This document shows positions 10,767 to 21,144 of a DNA stretch of 64,000 nucleotides, one piece after another. A program made the position numbers and the translations under genes. The notes beneath the pieces are model-generated. The model searched no databases. It saw only the letters and a list, made by a program, of their open reading frames with translations, and was not told where the DNA came from. How positions within the stretch are numbered: the first letter of the stretch is position 1; each line of letters begins with the position of its first letter. The DNA comes from Cryoendolithus antarcticus (lineage: Eukaryota; Ascomycota; Dothideomycetes; Cladosporiales; Cladosporiaceae). The DNA is taken from the NCBI GenBank assembly GCA_002077065.1, contig NAJO01000052.1, forward strand, positions 62,001 to 126,000, read 5' to 3'.

Positions 10767-11638
10767 TCATGTCGTGCCCACAAATCGCCTCATACCAGTC
10801 ACCTTCGCCGACTTGCCCTTCTTGGCCCTTTGCTGAGCTTCGAGCGGGTGCTCCTTCTCCCATCGCTCGTCTTCTCGATAGGACTCAACGGCTTCATCAA
10901 GCTCCCACTCGTTTTGCTCAAGGTATAGCGTGGCGACGTCATATCTGAGCGAAGGAGCAATACTTGTCAGTCGATCAGCTGCGAAGTAATAGGAGGATCA
11001 GAATCGGAGACTCACTCTGCGACTTTGCAAGCCATCATCCACCTCCGCACCTTACTCTTCCTGAGCAGTTCCTCCTCATCCTCTAGCGGCTGTGGCGAAA
11101 GCGATACACCGCCTTTGTAATACTCGCCGGGCACCAGAATCGTTCGTCGCGCCTGTAGTAGGTGATCGGCAAAGACGTTGTTTGTCTTTCGGAGAGCCAT
11201 CAAAGGTACGCCATAAGCTAGCGAGAGACTCAACATCGTGTCGTCTGGCGTGACGAAATGCAGCACGTCCTCCGCCACCTCGCCACTGGCCTTCTCGCTC
11301 CCTGCAAACCCAACACCATTCACCGAGTACGGAGGCGGTTTCCCATCGTCATCACTTCCCTGCGCTGAGTCCACCGGTGGAGGCCTAGTCCAATCACTTG
11401 ATGATGATGAGGAATAAGCTGGCGGATCCCGTAGTCCTTGGGGTAATGCCGAGGGCTCTGTGGAAATTTGACAGTAGGGACAGTAGGTTTCGTAGCGTTT
11501 GTTCTGGTTCAGGCATCTGGCACAGATCGAGCGGCCACAGCAGAGGAGGTCGCGGCCGGGGAAGAGGGGTTTCTCGGAGATGGGGTCGAGGGGGGAGGAG
11601 TAGGACTGAGCGCAGGTGGCGCACGAAGAGGAAGCCAT
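10767..11638 (-). CDS. Intracellular LysM protein with N-terminal Cys cluster
   Basis: Two exons, 11638-11016 and 10944-10767 (266 aa), joined across a 71-nt GTGAGT...CAG intron with matching phase. No signal peptide is visible, so it is not a secreted chitin-binding effector. Residues 6-56 carry paired cysteines (CATC, CC, CARC, CPYC) spaced like a zinc-ribbon or RING-like fold. A low-complexity Ser/Pro linker follows. A LysM domain lies at ~125-172 (VLHFVTPDDTMLSLSLAYGV ... NNVFAD ... RTILVP). The C-terminal ~45 residues (MACKVAEYDVATLYLEQNEW, then ELDEAVESYREDERWEKEHP) look like a UBA-like helical domain. The role is unknown; the architecture suggests an adaptor, possibly linked to ubiquitin. 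It is divergent from SUR2. Confidence 0.85.
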
Positions 11639-12160
11639 GGTCGAGGACTAAGACCAGGTTGGAGGGAGCACCAGCGCCAGGAAGAAGAGACAGATGGAAC
11701 CGGTTGCCTAGCAAAACGTACGCTGTCTTGAAATCCTTACTACAATAACAATAATGCACGAGATCCCTCTACCTCGATGACCCTACTTCCATGGGGATTC
11801 CATTTGCCACCCGGAGGATGATGCCGAGCCTGACGTGCATGAATCGATCATCTTAGCCTCAGCCCCATCATCTCTGCCTACTCGACTATCACCCGCTCAC
11901 CCACTCCATCTTGTTACGATATATCCATTAATTGACCTCAATACGTTCCTTCCGATCAACGCGACTGCCATACATCACATTACACCGCCACCTCACGAAT
12001 TCTGCAAGCGACGCAAGCCCGATCTAATCTCCTGATCGCGTGCACCAAGGCACCCCAATAGCGAGCTCTCGGATTCGCGCGGAGTGGTTGTGCAGCTACA
12101 TATCAGCGCCTCTTAGGCGCCATAATATCACCCTACTTGCTTCTCTACGTCTACAACCGC
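11639..12160. promoter_or_regulatory. Divergent promoter, LysM gene / SUR2
   Basis: About 520 bases between divergent starts. Pyrimidine-rich patches are present around 11860-12010, as is common near fungal transcription starts. No specific site is identified. Confidence 0.45.
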
Positions 12161-13636
12161 ATGGCCGACACAATGGCGAACCTTACATCGCCCTACGCGC
12201 TTCCGCCTCTACCAGAATACACCCTCTACCCTCTGCCGCCGCTCCTACCATGGATATCGGACGCTTACCTTGGACCTGCGCTGCTTGTGATAGCATACTG
12301 GGCTATGTCCGGGCTCTTTCATGCGATAGATTCACTTGACCTCTTCCCGCAATACCGACTGCACACCCCGGCCGAGGTGCTCAAGCGGAACCATGTCAGT
12401 CGGTGGGAGGTGCTGAGGGATGTGGTGATACAACAGGTGATACAGACGGGCGTGGGGATTGCGCTGACTGTACTGGACAAGGAAGCGATGGGTGGGAGGG
12501 AGGAGTGGGATGTGGCGTGGTGGGCGCAGTGGGTTAGGAGAGCGCAATGGGGCATTCCGGGTCTGCTGAGCCTGGTGGGTCTGGACGCGAAGGGCATGAG
12601 TAGTGGAAACAGCGTGCTGTCTGGGGCACTAGCTGGAGGCGTTTACCCGGAACTCACGCAGGTCGTGCTGCAGCATGGACAAGAAGTCGTTGCTCCTGCG
12701 TTCGCAAATTGGGAGATCCAAGTCGCAAAGGCGATATACCATCTGGGCATCCCAGCGGTACAGTTCGCCGTCGCGATCTTGATCGTGGATACATGGCAGT
12801 ACTTCCTGCACCGGGCAATGCACATGAACAAGTGGATGTACACGACCTGGCACTCACGGCACCACCGATTGTACGTCCCCTACGCGTACGGCGCGCTGTA
12901 CAACCACCCATTCGAGGGCTTCCTGCTGGATACCTGCGGTGCAGCACTCGGCTACGCATTGACCGGCATGACCACACGACAGAGCATGTGGTTCTTCACG
13001 ATCAGCACGATCAAGACCGTAGACGACCACTGCGGGTACGCATTCCCATGGGACCCTCTTCAGCACCTCACAAGCAACAACGCGGGCTATCACGACGTGC
13101 ACCACCAAAGCTGGGGCATCAAGACGAATTTCAGCCAGCCTTTCTTCACTTTCTGGGACACCTTCCTCGGCACGAAGTGGGTTGGCGGCGACGTCTCAGC
13201 TCGCTACGAACGCGCACGTCTGGCAGCGCAGAAGAAAGTCGACACCGAGTACAGCAACTCCATCACTGGCTCTGTGCCCTCAGACAGCGTTAGCCAGAAC
13301 ACAGCACCCTACACATCCGACGTCTCCAACGCCTCCTCCACAGCCCGCACAACACACTCCGTCGCCCAGCCCGCCATCCCACGCGGCAAGGCGCTGTATC
13401 AAGCCGCTGGCGGGCGGCAGCAAGTCCTCGACGACTCTTTATCGACTGCAGGCGGTCGGAAGATTTTGGCCGAGGAGGCTGCCGAGGAGGTGTTGGCGCA
13501 GCAGGCGTTGCGGAGGAGTGTAAGGAAGCGGAGTCAGAGTAGTGCGAGTGCGGGGTTGAAGGGCTTTGCTGATAGGGTTGGTGAGAGTTTGCAGGGGAAG
13601 GGGACGGGGGTGTTGGGGGTGGAGAATGGGAGGTAG
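12161..13636 (+). CDS. SUR2: Sphingolipid C4-hydroxylase (sphinganine hydroxylase)
   Basis: Single exon, 491 aa from the Met at 12161; an in-frame ATG eight codons upstream (12137) is also possible. This is a fatty-acid-hydroxylase-superfamily, di-iron membrane enzyme that converts dihydrosphingosine or dihydroceramide to the phyto form in the ER. The histidine motifs are all present: HRAMH at ~217-221, HSRHH at ~231-235, DDHCGY at ~289-294 and HDVHH at ~311-315. Hydrophobic segments flank them (ALLVIAYWAMSGLF, AVQFAVAILIVDTW, ALGYALTGM). The ~130-residue C-terminal tail is Ser/Thr/Ala-rich and is an extension beyond the catalytic core, as in other filamentous fungi. Assignment to Sur2 rather than Erg3/Erg25 rests on the WDPLQHLTSNNAGYHDVHHQ region and the FWDTFLGTKW ending. 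Confidence 0.92.
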   Translation: MADTMANLTSPYALPPLPEYTLYPLPPLLPWISDAYLGPALLVIAYWAMSGLFHAIDSLDLFPQYRLHTPAEVLKRNHVSRWEVLRDVVIQQVIQTGVGIALTVLDKEAMGGREEWDVAWWAQWVRRAQWGIPGLLSLVGLDAKGMSSGNSVLSGALAGGVYPELTQVVLQHGQEVVAPAFANWEIQVAKAIYHLGIPAVQFAVAILIVDTWQYFLHRAMHMNKWMYTTWHSRHHRLYVPYAYGALYNHPFEGFLLDTCGAALGYALTGMTTRQSMWFFTISTIKTVDDHCGYAFPWDPLQHLTSNNAGYHDVHHQSWGIKTNFSQPFFTFWDTFLGTKWVGGDVSARYERARLAAQKKVDTEYSNSITGSVPSDSVSQNTAPYTSDVSNASSTARTTHSVAQPAIPRGKALYQAAGGRQQVLDDSLSTAGGRKILAEEAAEEVLAQQALRRSVRKRSQSSASAGLKGFADRVGESLQGKGTGVLGVENGR

Positions 13637-14306
13637 CATCAAGGCAATGGGAGGGAGTGGGAGGGAGATGAAGGAGGAATGACTGGGTATAGTAATGTCT
13701 TCTGATTGTAGTAGCACACTCGCTATAGGGTGGGAGGATAACTTTGTACACATACTCTCCGAACCTGTCATAGTGTCCCAAGTGCTTCAACCGCTATTCT
13801 CTTGCAATCAGAGCGTAGACGACCGTTGTGAGAGCACGTGACTAAATATCATGGACGGGAGATCCCGCAAGCCACTTCGCAATGACGATGGGGGAAAGTC
13901 GAGACTACGACCTTGCGACTTGCAATGGATACCCGAAGACAAGACGGGTACTACGCAGATAATCGAGACTTTGGCAACTGTGTGTGACAGTGCGTTCGGA
14001 TCATCTTTCAACAGACACCCTCACCCTAAGGCTGAGTTTACGTCAGACCCTGCAGCAAGGCCCAAGCGCGCTGCACCGACATCAAACCGCCGCACGCACG
14101 CACGCACAGGCACGACCGACTGGCGGTGGGGCACTGTTGACATTTCCTCTGCCTGAACGCCGTATTCCATATACAGAGGCGACAACAGTACACGATACTC
14201 CCTTCATTGCGCAACATACACTCAGCTGGGCGCATGGTGTTGACATCCTCTTCTACTTAATAGACGAAGCTGCGAATCGAGGAGCACACAACTTTTTTGG
14301 CCCAGC
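13637..14306. promoter_or_regulatory. SUR2 3' flank and KAP95 promoter
   Basis: About 670 bases with no supported gene. Small ORFs exist but show no family features. It includes a short CGCA tandem repeat at 14091-14108. Confidence 0.4.
14091..14108. repeat. Short CGCA microsatellite
   Basis: About four and a half copies of CGCA in tandem, about 200 bases upstream of the KAP95 start. It is probably a neutral simple repeat in the promoter or leader. Confidence 0.7.
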
Positions 14307-17134
14307 ATGGATGTCAATCAGGTGCTCGCGGGCACACTGTCGCCGGGTATGTGACTGCATCACTGAGGGGATGGCAGTGAGCAGTATTGACGAGACTATA
14401 CAGACACGGCCACGCGTGCTGCCGCCGAGCAACAGCTGTCTGCCGCCGCCGAGCAAGACTTTGTACGTGGACCCCCTCCCCATCTTCTTCGAAATCCACT
14501 AACACATGACTCTTTGTACAGGCCGGCTACCTCATCACACTCTCCCGCGAGCTCAGCAGAGATGACGCCCAGTCTCAAGTCCGCATGGCCGCCGGCCTGG
14601 CCCTCAAAAACTCCTTTTCAGCCCGCGACTTCACCCGTCTCCGCGAAGTCCAAACCCGCTGGCTCCAACAAATCGATCCTCAGATCAAAGCTCAAGTAAA
14701 GAAATATGCGCTCGACACCCTCTCGGGCTCAGACATCCGCGCCGGCACCTCAGCAGCCCAGTTCATAGCCGCCATCGCCGCGATCGAGATTCCACGCGAG
14801 CAATGGCCCGAGCTCATGGATGCGCTTGTGCGGAACGTTGGCGAGGGCTCGACAGCGCAGAAGCAGAGCAGTCTGGCGGCTATTGGATATATCTGCGAGT
14901 CTGACGACCAGGATCTCAGAGACAGCTTGGCGCAGCACAGCAATGCTATCCTCACGGCTGTCGTGCAAGGCGCAAGGAAAGAAGAGACGAGCAACGATAT
15001 CCGGAACGCTGCGATTATGGCTCTCAGTGACTCGCTCGAATTTGTTAGAACCAACTTCGAGAACGAGGGCGAGCGGAACTATATCATGCAGGTTATCTGT
15101 GAGGCTACACAGGCGGATGATATTCGCATTCAGCAGGGCGCTTACGGGTGTTTGAATCGGATCATGGGGCTGTACTATGAGAAGATGCGCTTTTACATGG
15201 AGAAGGCGCTGTTTGGCTTGACGATCCAGGGCATGAAGAACGAGGAGGAGGATGTGGCAAAGCTGGCTGTCGAGTTTTGGTGCACAGTCTGCGAAGAGGA
15301 GATCAGTATTGAAGACGACAATGCACAGGCGAGTAATGAGGGATCGACCGAGCTGAGGCCGTACTTCAACTTTGCTCGCGTGGCGACTGTCGAGGTTGTG
15401 CCGGTTCTGCTGGAGCTTATGGCGAAGCAGGACGAGGACGCTGCGGATGACGAGTACAACGTCTCGCGCTCGGCATACCAGGCTGTCACACTTTGGTCGC
15501 AGGCTGTGGGCAGCCAGGTCGTGCCGCCAGTCCTTGGCTTTGTGGAGAAGCATCTCAAGGGCACAGACTGGCATTATCGCGATGCTGCAGTCTCTGCCTT
15601 CGGCGCGATGATGGAGGGACCAGACGAGAAGGTACTGGACCCTATCGTACGCCAAGCACTTCCAGTGCTCATCGACATGATGACCGACAGCGTCGTGCAA
15701 GTCAAGGACTCGGTCGCCTTCACACTCGGTCGCATCTGCGAGGCAGCGTACGAGTCCATCGACCCGGAGACGCTCACACGACTGATTAGCGCGCTTTTCG
15801 AAGGACTTTCGTCACATGTCAAGATGGCTAGCAGCTGCTGCTGGGCGCTCATGAACATTGCCGACCGCTTTGCCGGCGAGCCTGGCTGCCAGACTAATGC
15901 ACTGTCTCAGCACTGGCAAGCGAGTGCTCAGCAGATACTCGCTGTCACTGAGTCGACACAAGACAATCAGCTCAGGACTGCGGCATACGAGGTGCTTAAT
16001 GCGTTCATCAGCAACTCGGCAAACGACTCTGTGCACATCGTCGCTGGGCTGAGCGACGTTGTCATCGATCGCCTGGAAAAGACGATCCCGATGCAGCAGC
16101 AAGTCGTTTCTGTCGAAGACCGCCTGACCCTCGAGGAGATCCAGACGTCCCTCGCCTCTGTCGTGCTGACTATCATTCAGCGCCTCGAGAGCGAGATCGC
16201 GCCGCAAGCCGACCGCATAATGCAGCTCTTGCTCTCGCTCCTGCAATCGCTGCCTTCGAAGTCCTCAGTGCCTGACACGGTCTTCGGCGCTATTGGCGCC
16301 CTGGCAAATGCCATGGAGTCAGACTTCGAGAAGTACATGCAAGCCTTCTCGCCGTTCCTGCTTGGCGCTCTCAACAACCAGGACGAGCCGCAGCTGTGCT
16401 CTGTGGCCATTGGACTTGTTTCCGATATCAGCCGCAGTCTAGAGCACAAGGTGCAGCCGTACTGCGATCAGCTGATGAACAGCTTGCTCAACAACCTCCG
16501 CAGCGCCGTACTGGGGAACCAGTTCAAGCCGGCGATCTTGCAATGTTTCGGTGACGTGGCGCAGGCTATTGGAGGCGACTTCGAGGCATACTTGAGTGTT
16601 GTTGCGCAGGTTCTGACACAAGCTGCTGGGATCTCGGCACAGGAAGAGACGAGCTTCGAGATGCTGGACTACATCGTCTCGCTCAGGGAGGGCATCATGG
16701 ATGCCTGGGACGGCATCATCATCGCCATGCGCGCTGGCAACAAAGTGCAATTATTGCAGCCGCATGTTGAGGCGATCTTCCAGCTGCTGTCGCAGGTCTA
16801 CCAGGACCCGAACAGGACTGAGGGACTCTTGCGATCAAGCATGGGCGTCGTTGGGTATGCTCTTCCTTCCCTCTTCCCAACTATTTCTCCTTGTCGGCCA
16901 TTTGCTAACAATCCCACCAGTGACATCTCCGAATCCTTCCCCGCCGGCGAATTCGCGCACTTCTTCCGTGCCGATTGGCTCACGCTCATGGCGAGGGAGA
17001 CACGCGCGAGCAAGGAGTTCTCGCCGCGGACGCAGAGTACGGCAAGATGGGCTAGGGAGCAGATCAAGCGGCAATCAGGTATGTTGAAGTTTAGTGCTCT
17101 GAACGTTGCGGATGTGCCGATTACCATTACGTGA
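14307..17134 (+). CDS. KAP95: Importin subunit beta-1 (karyopherin 95)
   Basis: Four exons: 14307-14346, 14404-14462, 14522-16854 and 16921-17134 (881 aa; yeast Kap95 is 861). The first two exons encode only MDVNQVLAGTLSP and the TRAAAEQQLSAAAEQDF segment, the classic importin-beta N-terminus; they are easily missed because an internal Met opens the long frame. The body is a HEAT-repeat solenoid (for example LPVLIDMMTDSVVQVKDSVA, FTLGRICE, DWHYRDAAVSAFGAMMEGP). The last intron (16855-16920) is needed to join GVVG to DISESFPAGEF, as in the family; reading through it inserts an unrelated segment. The protein carries importin-alpha/NLS cargo through nuclear pores and is released by Ran-GTP. It should be essential and constitutively expressed. 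Confidence 0.96.
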
Positions 17135-18288
17135 TGTGCTGGGTGGGAATCGAATATTGTTATTTGGCATTGTACTAACTTCTGAGAAGCTACCAATCAT
17201 GGTGGCGTGCAGATGTCTTGAAGGAATGAGCAGAAGAAGACTGCTTGACCTTTACCCTATCCTCCCCCACCCTGCCCTTCCGCTTTGGTCTGGATCTTTG
17301 GTTTGACCTGAGAAGCTTTCGCAGCTCTCCCGGAGACACGCCGCGATTCGATGGTCGGTCACTGAGCACGCCCGGTATCGGCTCCGAGCACGATTGATGA
17401 GCCCCTAGAGCAGGTCGCGGACAAGCGAGAATACCCCGGGCGCCGACGATCACAACATCGTCTTCCACACGTCCCAACACAATACAGCGACACCGCTTGA
17501 AAGACTTCACCTGACTGCCTGCCTGCCTGGCTGCCTCCAGGTTGTCTGCAAAGAGTCGAAAAGTCACGCGGACCGCTCATCCGAACACCCACACCCACCC
17601 GCCACCTCATACACCACGACATCGTTACTGAGCATCGGCATTCGCGCTTCACTGGATCAGCGATCCACGGCCAGGATGACACACTGGTTCACGCATCAAA
17701 CTTGGACTCGATCGGACTTCATCCGAGAACCTGGGCATTAATCCATCGCCCACACGATAACCTCCAGCGAGTGAAACGGTGTCGGCTCGAGACACCACCA
17801 CTAGCCACTACACATCACCCGTCAAGCAGAGCAAAAGCGCTGCCTTGACCAGCATTAGACAGCACTGCACCACCCTGCACCAGCATAGACACTTTAATGC
17901 ACTATATCCCCATCCTCTCCTCTCCTTCCCTCTGGTGCCCTCCCTTTTGCGCCACCTCGCCCCGTCTCACCGAAGGTGTTGACTTCAGTCTACCCTTTAT
18001 CCCTATCTATGTACAAGAGAGACCACGCACTAGAAAAGCATTGATGGACCGTGTTGGATATCTCTGAGGTGCAATCAAGCTAATGGACAAGAAGGTGTCA
18101 CAGGCGCTTTCTCTCTCCCTCGTCCTCGCGCTGTGTCCTCGGGCGAGGTGCCTCGCGCGCACAAAGCTGCTTCTTCACCTACCCAAACGCCTCCCTCGCC
18201 GACTAATAATCGTGCCATCGACTCCGCTCTCCCGACGCCTGATACCCTTCTAGCGAACTCTGATCTACCCTCAAGACCGACTATCCGC
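17135..18288. other. Gene-poor stretch between KAP95 and hypothetical ORF
   Basis: About 1.15 kb. It contains a short TGCC repeat, a pyrimidine-rich tract at about 17905-17960 and several small ORFs without recognisable features. It probably holds the KAP95 3' UTR and the promoter and leader of the ORF at 18289. Confidence 0.4.
17515..17536. repeat. Imperfect TGCC tandem repeat
   Basis: Several tandem copies of TGCC, with one imperfect unit, in the intergenic stretch downstream of KAP95. A simple repeat only. Confidence 0.6.
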
Positions 18289-18855
18289 ATGTCCATAAGC
18301 GATCAATGCCGCCGAGGGCAAGGGGTACACCCTCCTCCACGGCCGCTTTCCTATGGGACCGATTGTGCGCGTGAGAGTGATTGGGTACATACGCTGCCTC
18401 CGGGCGCTGTCGCGGAGATGGGAGCGCAGCAGCGCGATGAAATCATCCACAATTTCGCGCAGGAGATCCGCAGGGATGTTTGGCACGGCTATCCGAGTAC
18501 CGCTTCATTGACAGATTCTCCTAGAGTATTGGGTGGATCTTCTGGGAATGCACGCGGGGTACTGCCTGTGGACTTCGGATATGGAGCTGCTGGGCAGAGA
18601 GAGCGTGGTGGAAGTGTGGTGTGGTTTGCGGGAGGGGGTGTGAGCGCCAGATCTGTTGCGGAGACTGAGTACTTGGCACGACGGGCGAGGGCTTGGGGAA
18701 TGGGGAGTCGGGTGCCGGATGGGTTGGGGAGCGAACGAGGGATGCATGTGTATGGGAGGTATGACATGGAGATGAAAGAAGAGGCGGAGATTGAGGAGGG
18801 CGAGGTGGAGGAGTATGTAGTGGGTAGGCCGGAGAGTCCGGGGAGGGGGATGTGA
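18289..18855 (+). CDS. Hypothetical protein
   Basis: The first in-frame ATG gives 188 aa; the open frame extends upstream to 18133 but only from a GTG, so an upstream exon is possible. The N-terminal part is rich in Arg/Pro. A helix-like stretch (AVAEMGAQQRDEIIHNFAQE) lies at ~40-59. The middle is Gly/Ser-rich, and the C-terminus is acidic (EMKEEAEIEEGEVEEYVVG). There is no signal peptide, membrane helix or known motif. The frame stays open through G-rich DNA, which makes chance ORFs more likely, so the call is tentative. Confidence 0.4.
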   Translation: MSISDQCRRGQGVHPPPRPLSYGTDCARESDWVHTLPPGAVAEMGAQQRDEIIHNFAQEIRRDVWHGYPSTASLTDSPRVLGGSSGNARGVLPVDFGYGAAGQRERGGSVVWFAGGGVSARSVAETEYLARRARAWGMGSRVPDGLGSERGMHVYGRYDMEMKEEAEIEEGEVEEYVVGRPESPGRGM

Positions 18856-19112
18856 GTGCTGTTGGCGCAGCCTAGGGGAGAGCGAGGTATTACTACTTTT
18901 ATGCTATGGGAGTGGAGTACTCCATTGTTAGAACCCTGGGACAGCCGAGGCAGTAACATGACGGGCAAAAGACGACCTGTGACGCGGTAAGGGGAGTCTA
19001 CCTAGCTGTACAAGCATGCCCACATAGCCTGGGCATGCTTACTAACGCATACACTTGAGCGCTATAACATATGACCAAACCTCCACATCATCTCTCCACC
19101 CGTAGCGCAGCC

Positions 19113-19538
19113 ATGGACGTCAAGTGTCAATGCGGTCACATCGCCTTTCAGACGCCCACCGCAACTCCCATAACAGTCTATCACTGCCACTGTACCGAAT
19201 GCCGCGTCCAATCCGCCTCAGCATTCGGCACCAGCGCCATCTTCCCCTCCGCAGGCTTCCTCCCACTATCTGAAGACCTCCGTAGTCGTCTCAAGGTCTG
19301 GACGCGGCCGAGTAAAGACGGGGTTGTGATTGATTGCTACTTTTGCGAGCGATGTGGGTGTAGGATTATGGGCATCGATCGGTATCCGGACGGGAGGATT
19401 GATGAGACGGTGTGTTTCAAGGGAGGGGTTATCAAGGGATTGAAGTACGAGGGAGCGTGGCATATGTGGACGAAGAGTGCTGTTGTGAAGATTCCGGAGG
19501 GGGCTGTACAGTGGGAGGAGCAACCGCCTGATGAGTGA
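19113..19538 (+). CDS. GFA/CENP-V domain protein (S-hydroxymethyl-glutathione synthase-like)
   Basis: A 141-aa single-exon protein of the glutathione-dependent formaldehyde-activating (GFA) fold, a small zinc beta-sandwich. The zinc ligands are visible: CQCG (~5-8), CHCTEC (~27-32) and CERCGC (~83-88). The spacing fits the family, whose members are usually 130-160 aa. I prefer the Met at 19113 (context GCAGCCATGG) because family members begin just before the first CxCG; an in-frame ATG at 19071 would add 14 residues. Most fungal GFA proteins have no proven substrate, so formaldehyde chemistry should not be assumed. Confidence 0.85.
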   Translation: MDVKCQCGHIAFQTPTATPITVYHCHCTECRVQSASAFGTSAIFPSAGFLPLSEDLRSRLKVWTRPSKDGVVIDCYFCERCGCRIMGIDRYPDGRIDETVCFKGGVIKGLKYEGAWHMWTKSAVVKIPEGAVQWEEQPPDE

Positions 19539-19978
19539 TTCGATCTACCAACTGTTTGGTGGAGCCCAGGCCTCCTTGGTCAAAAGCTATAGAGGAGACT
19601 GCACGGCCGTGATCTACTCGAGCATCACTCCCGGGAAGATCATCACGCGATGGGATAGCACCCGAGCGAGGACTTCGAGTCATTCAGGTTTCTACTGAGA
19701 GTGGACTTCATACACGCGCAGTTTGCGTATAGGTATCTTCCTGCGCCACGTGGTCCATACTCTACATGTGCAGAGGTACGACTGGGTAGGGTGACTTTCG
19801 AATGTTGGACAATGTCAATCACTGGCTTCTGTGCTGGCCACTTGCGCACTGCCCAATACACTGACCCGTTGCTCGGCGAAGTCAAATGCAATAGCATGAC
19901 AGCCCTTCCGATAGAAATGCTCGATTCTTCTTCAAAGGAACCTCACATCAGCATTCAGGCAGTCCGTTCAAACACACA
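19539..19978. other. Intergenic stretch
   Basis: About 440 bases upstream of the frameshifted ORF. Nothing recognised. Confidence 0.3.
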
Positions 19979-20484
19979 ATGGCAGAACACGCACAGACCC
20001 TCGGTGTTGTAATGAACGAAAGACTACCTCGAGAGCTTGTCGATATGATCAAAGCATATGTTTCTACGCTAGACACTACCGTTGCCGTGCAGATCGAGCC
20101 AGCTTACCGGTTACCTTCTATCCTGCAGGTGGATCATTTTAGCAGAGAGACAATTGCTATGGAGTTCTACCGAGACTCTACCTTCGAGGTCAATTGCCCA
20201 AAGCTCTGCATGCGATGGCTGGTATCGGTCCACGCAGAGCTGCAGAGCTGCAGAGCGAGATCCGCGCTATCCATCTTGGACAGCCCGGTGATGTCCGCTA
20301 TGCGCAAGCCAGCGGCGTGACAAAAGGTGGGAAGCTGAGTGAGCTGCTACCACAGTGGGCTCAGCTTCGACATTGCCGTCGCTTACTCAGAGCCATCCAA
20401 GATCCGAAGTCGGTGCCCATCAATTTCGAAGCTGTGCAGACATGGATCTACCCAGGCGCTATCTCCTGGACAGCATGGCAGTGA
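19979..20484 (+). pseudogene. Probable frameshifted F-box/2EXR-like ORF
   Basis: The frame from 19979 begins MAEHAQTLGVVMNERLPREL, with an LPRELVDMIKAYV motif like the N-terminus of many small fungal F-box-like or 2EXR proteins, then a beta-rich part (STFEVNCPKLCMRWL). From about 20215 the family-like sequence continues in another frame: GIGPRRAAELQSEIRAIHLG through to ISWTAWQ and the stop at 20484. Missing one base near 20218 explains the switch. A 65-nt intron (donor GTCAAT at the FE codon boundary) would also be phase-compatible, but it lacks a branch point and would delete the conserved-looking segment. The apparent stop overlaps a donor-like CAGTGAGTAT, so the true end is uncertain. Family assignment is by resemblance only. 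Confidence 0.4.
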
Positions 20485-20489
20485 GTATA

Positions 20490-21144
20490 CTATACAGGGC
20501 TCACTCCACCTTTCGTTATCTTCACGGCCGCACGGCTATGCTTCCAAGTCAGCAATCGCCGTTATTCACTTTATGACAGCCAACGTTGGGCTCACCAAAG
20601 TGGACAGCTCATCTGCCGCCTCAACCAGCGCTCAATGCAGCCATGATGGTAGATGTGCTTGCACGGCAGCCGCCTCACAAGCGAGTTGAGCACAATCACC
20701 TCCGTGCAGATCGGACACCAGATTGTCGTTGGCTTGTACCTGTCAGGCTCTGAGTGCGCAACATATCGCTTGAGGGTGCTCGTCACACTCTGACCCAAGT
20801 TGGCAAGCAGAGCTGGCGTCGGCTTCGATGGAGCATCCTGGTCGGCTGCGATATCTGGCCTGTGCGTTAGCTTTCTCTTCACTGCTCCTGCAAGCGGTCT
20901 CGGTACTTTTAGCGCTCTCCACGGTCCACCGAAATGTCGGCATTCCCTCCAATATCTCTTCCGTTTGTTGCCTTGCCTGGATAGACTTCGGCTGCTGTGC
21001 TCGAGCTTCCGCTGCGCGCCGCGAGCGCTGCCGGTCGAGGTAGTACGCCACGAGGACTAAAGCGAGAAGGCCGAAGATAACGAGAAGCGGAATCATGACT
21101 GTGGGAGTGCCGGAAGGCTGAGGCGAAGGGGCCGGGGCGGCCAT
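20490..21144 (-). CDS. Membrane-anchored RING-H2 E3 ubiquitin ligase candidate
   Basis: Three exons worked out by eye: 21144-20907, 20845-20596 and 20535-20490 (177 aa). Intron 1 is 61 nt (donor GTACCG, branch GCTAAC about 17 nt before the AG). Intron 2 is 60 nt (GTGAGC...CATAG). A single transmembrane helix lies at ~17-36 (MIPLLVIFGLLALVLVAYYL), followed by a basic stretch. The RING-H2 domain begins at WCPICTEV and continues LPCKHIYHHGCIERWLRRQ and CPLCRA. Intron 2 falls inside the codon of the last zinc-binding Cys: reading through gives a false stop after CPLW, while splicing restores CPLC. All eight ligands are then present. It is probably an organelle- or ER-membrane E3; the substrate is unknown. 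Its 3' end abuts that of the convergent ORF. Confidence 0.8.

Noticed and set aside
14750..15700. 316-codon minus-strand ORF inside KAP95
   Set aside because: Antisense shadow of a strongly supported importin-beta exon.
18133..18288. Upstream extension of the hypothetical ORF
   Set aside because: The frame opens only from a GTG; no in-frame ATG, so I start at 18289.
20194..20484. Separate 96-codon gene
   Set aside because: It opens from a TTG, and its sequence reads as the continuation of the upstream frame after a frameshift.
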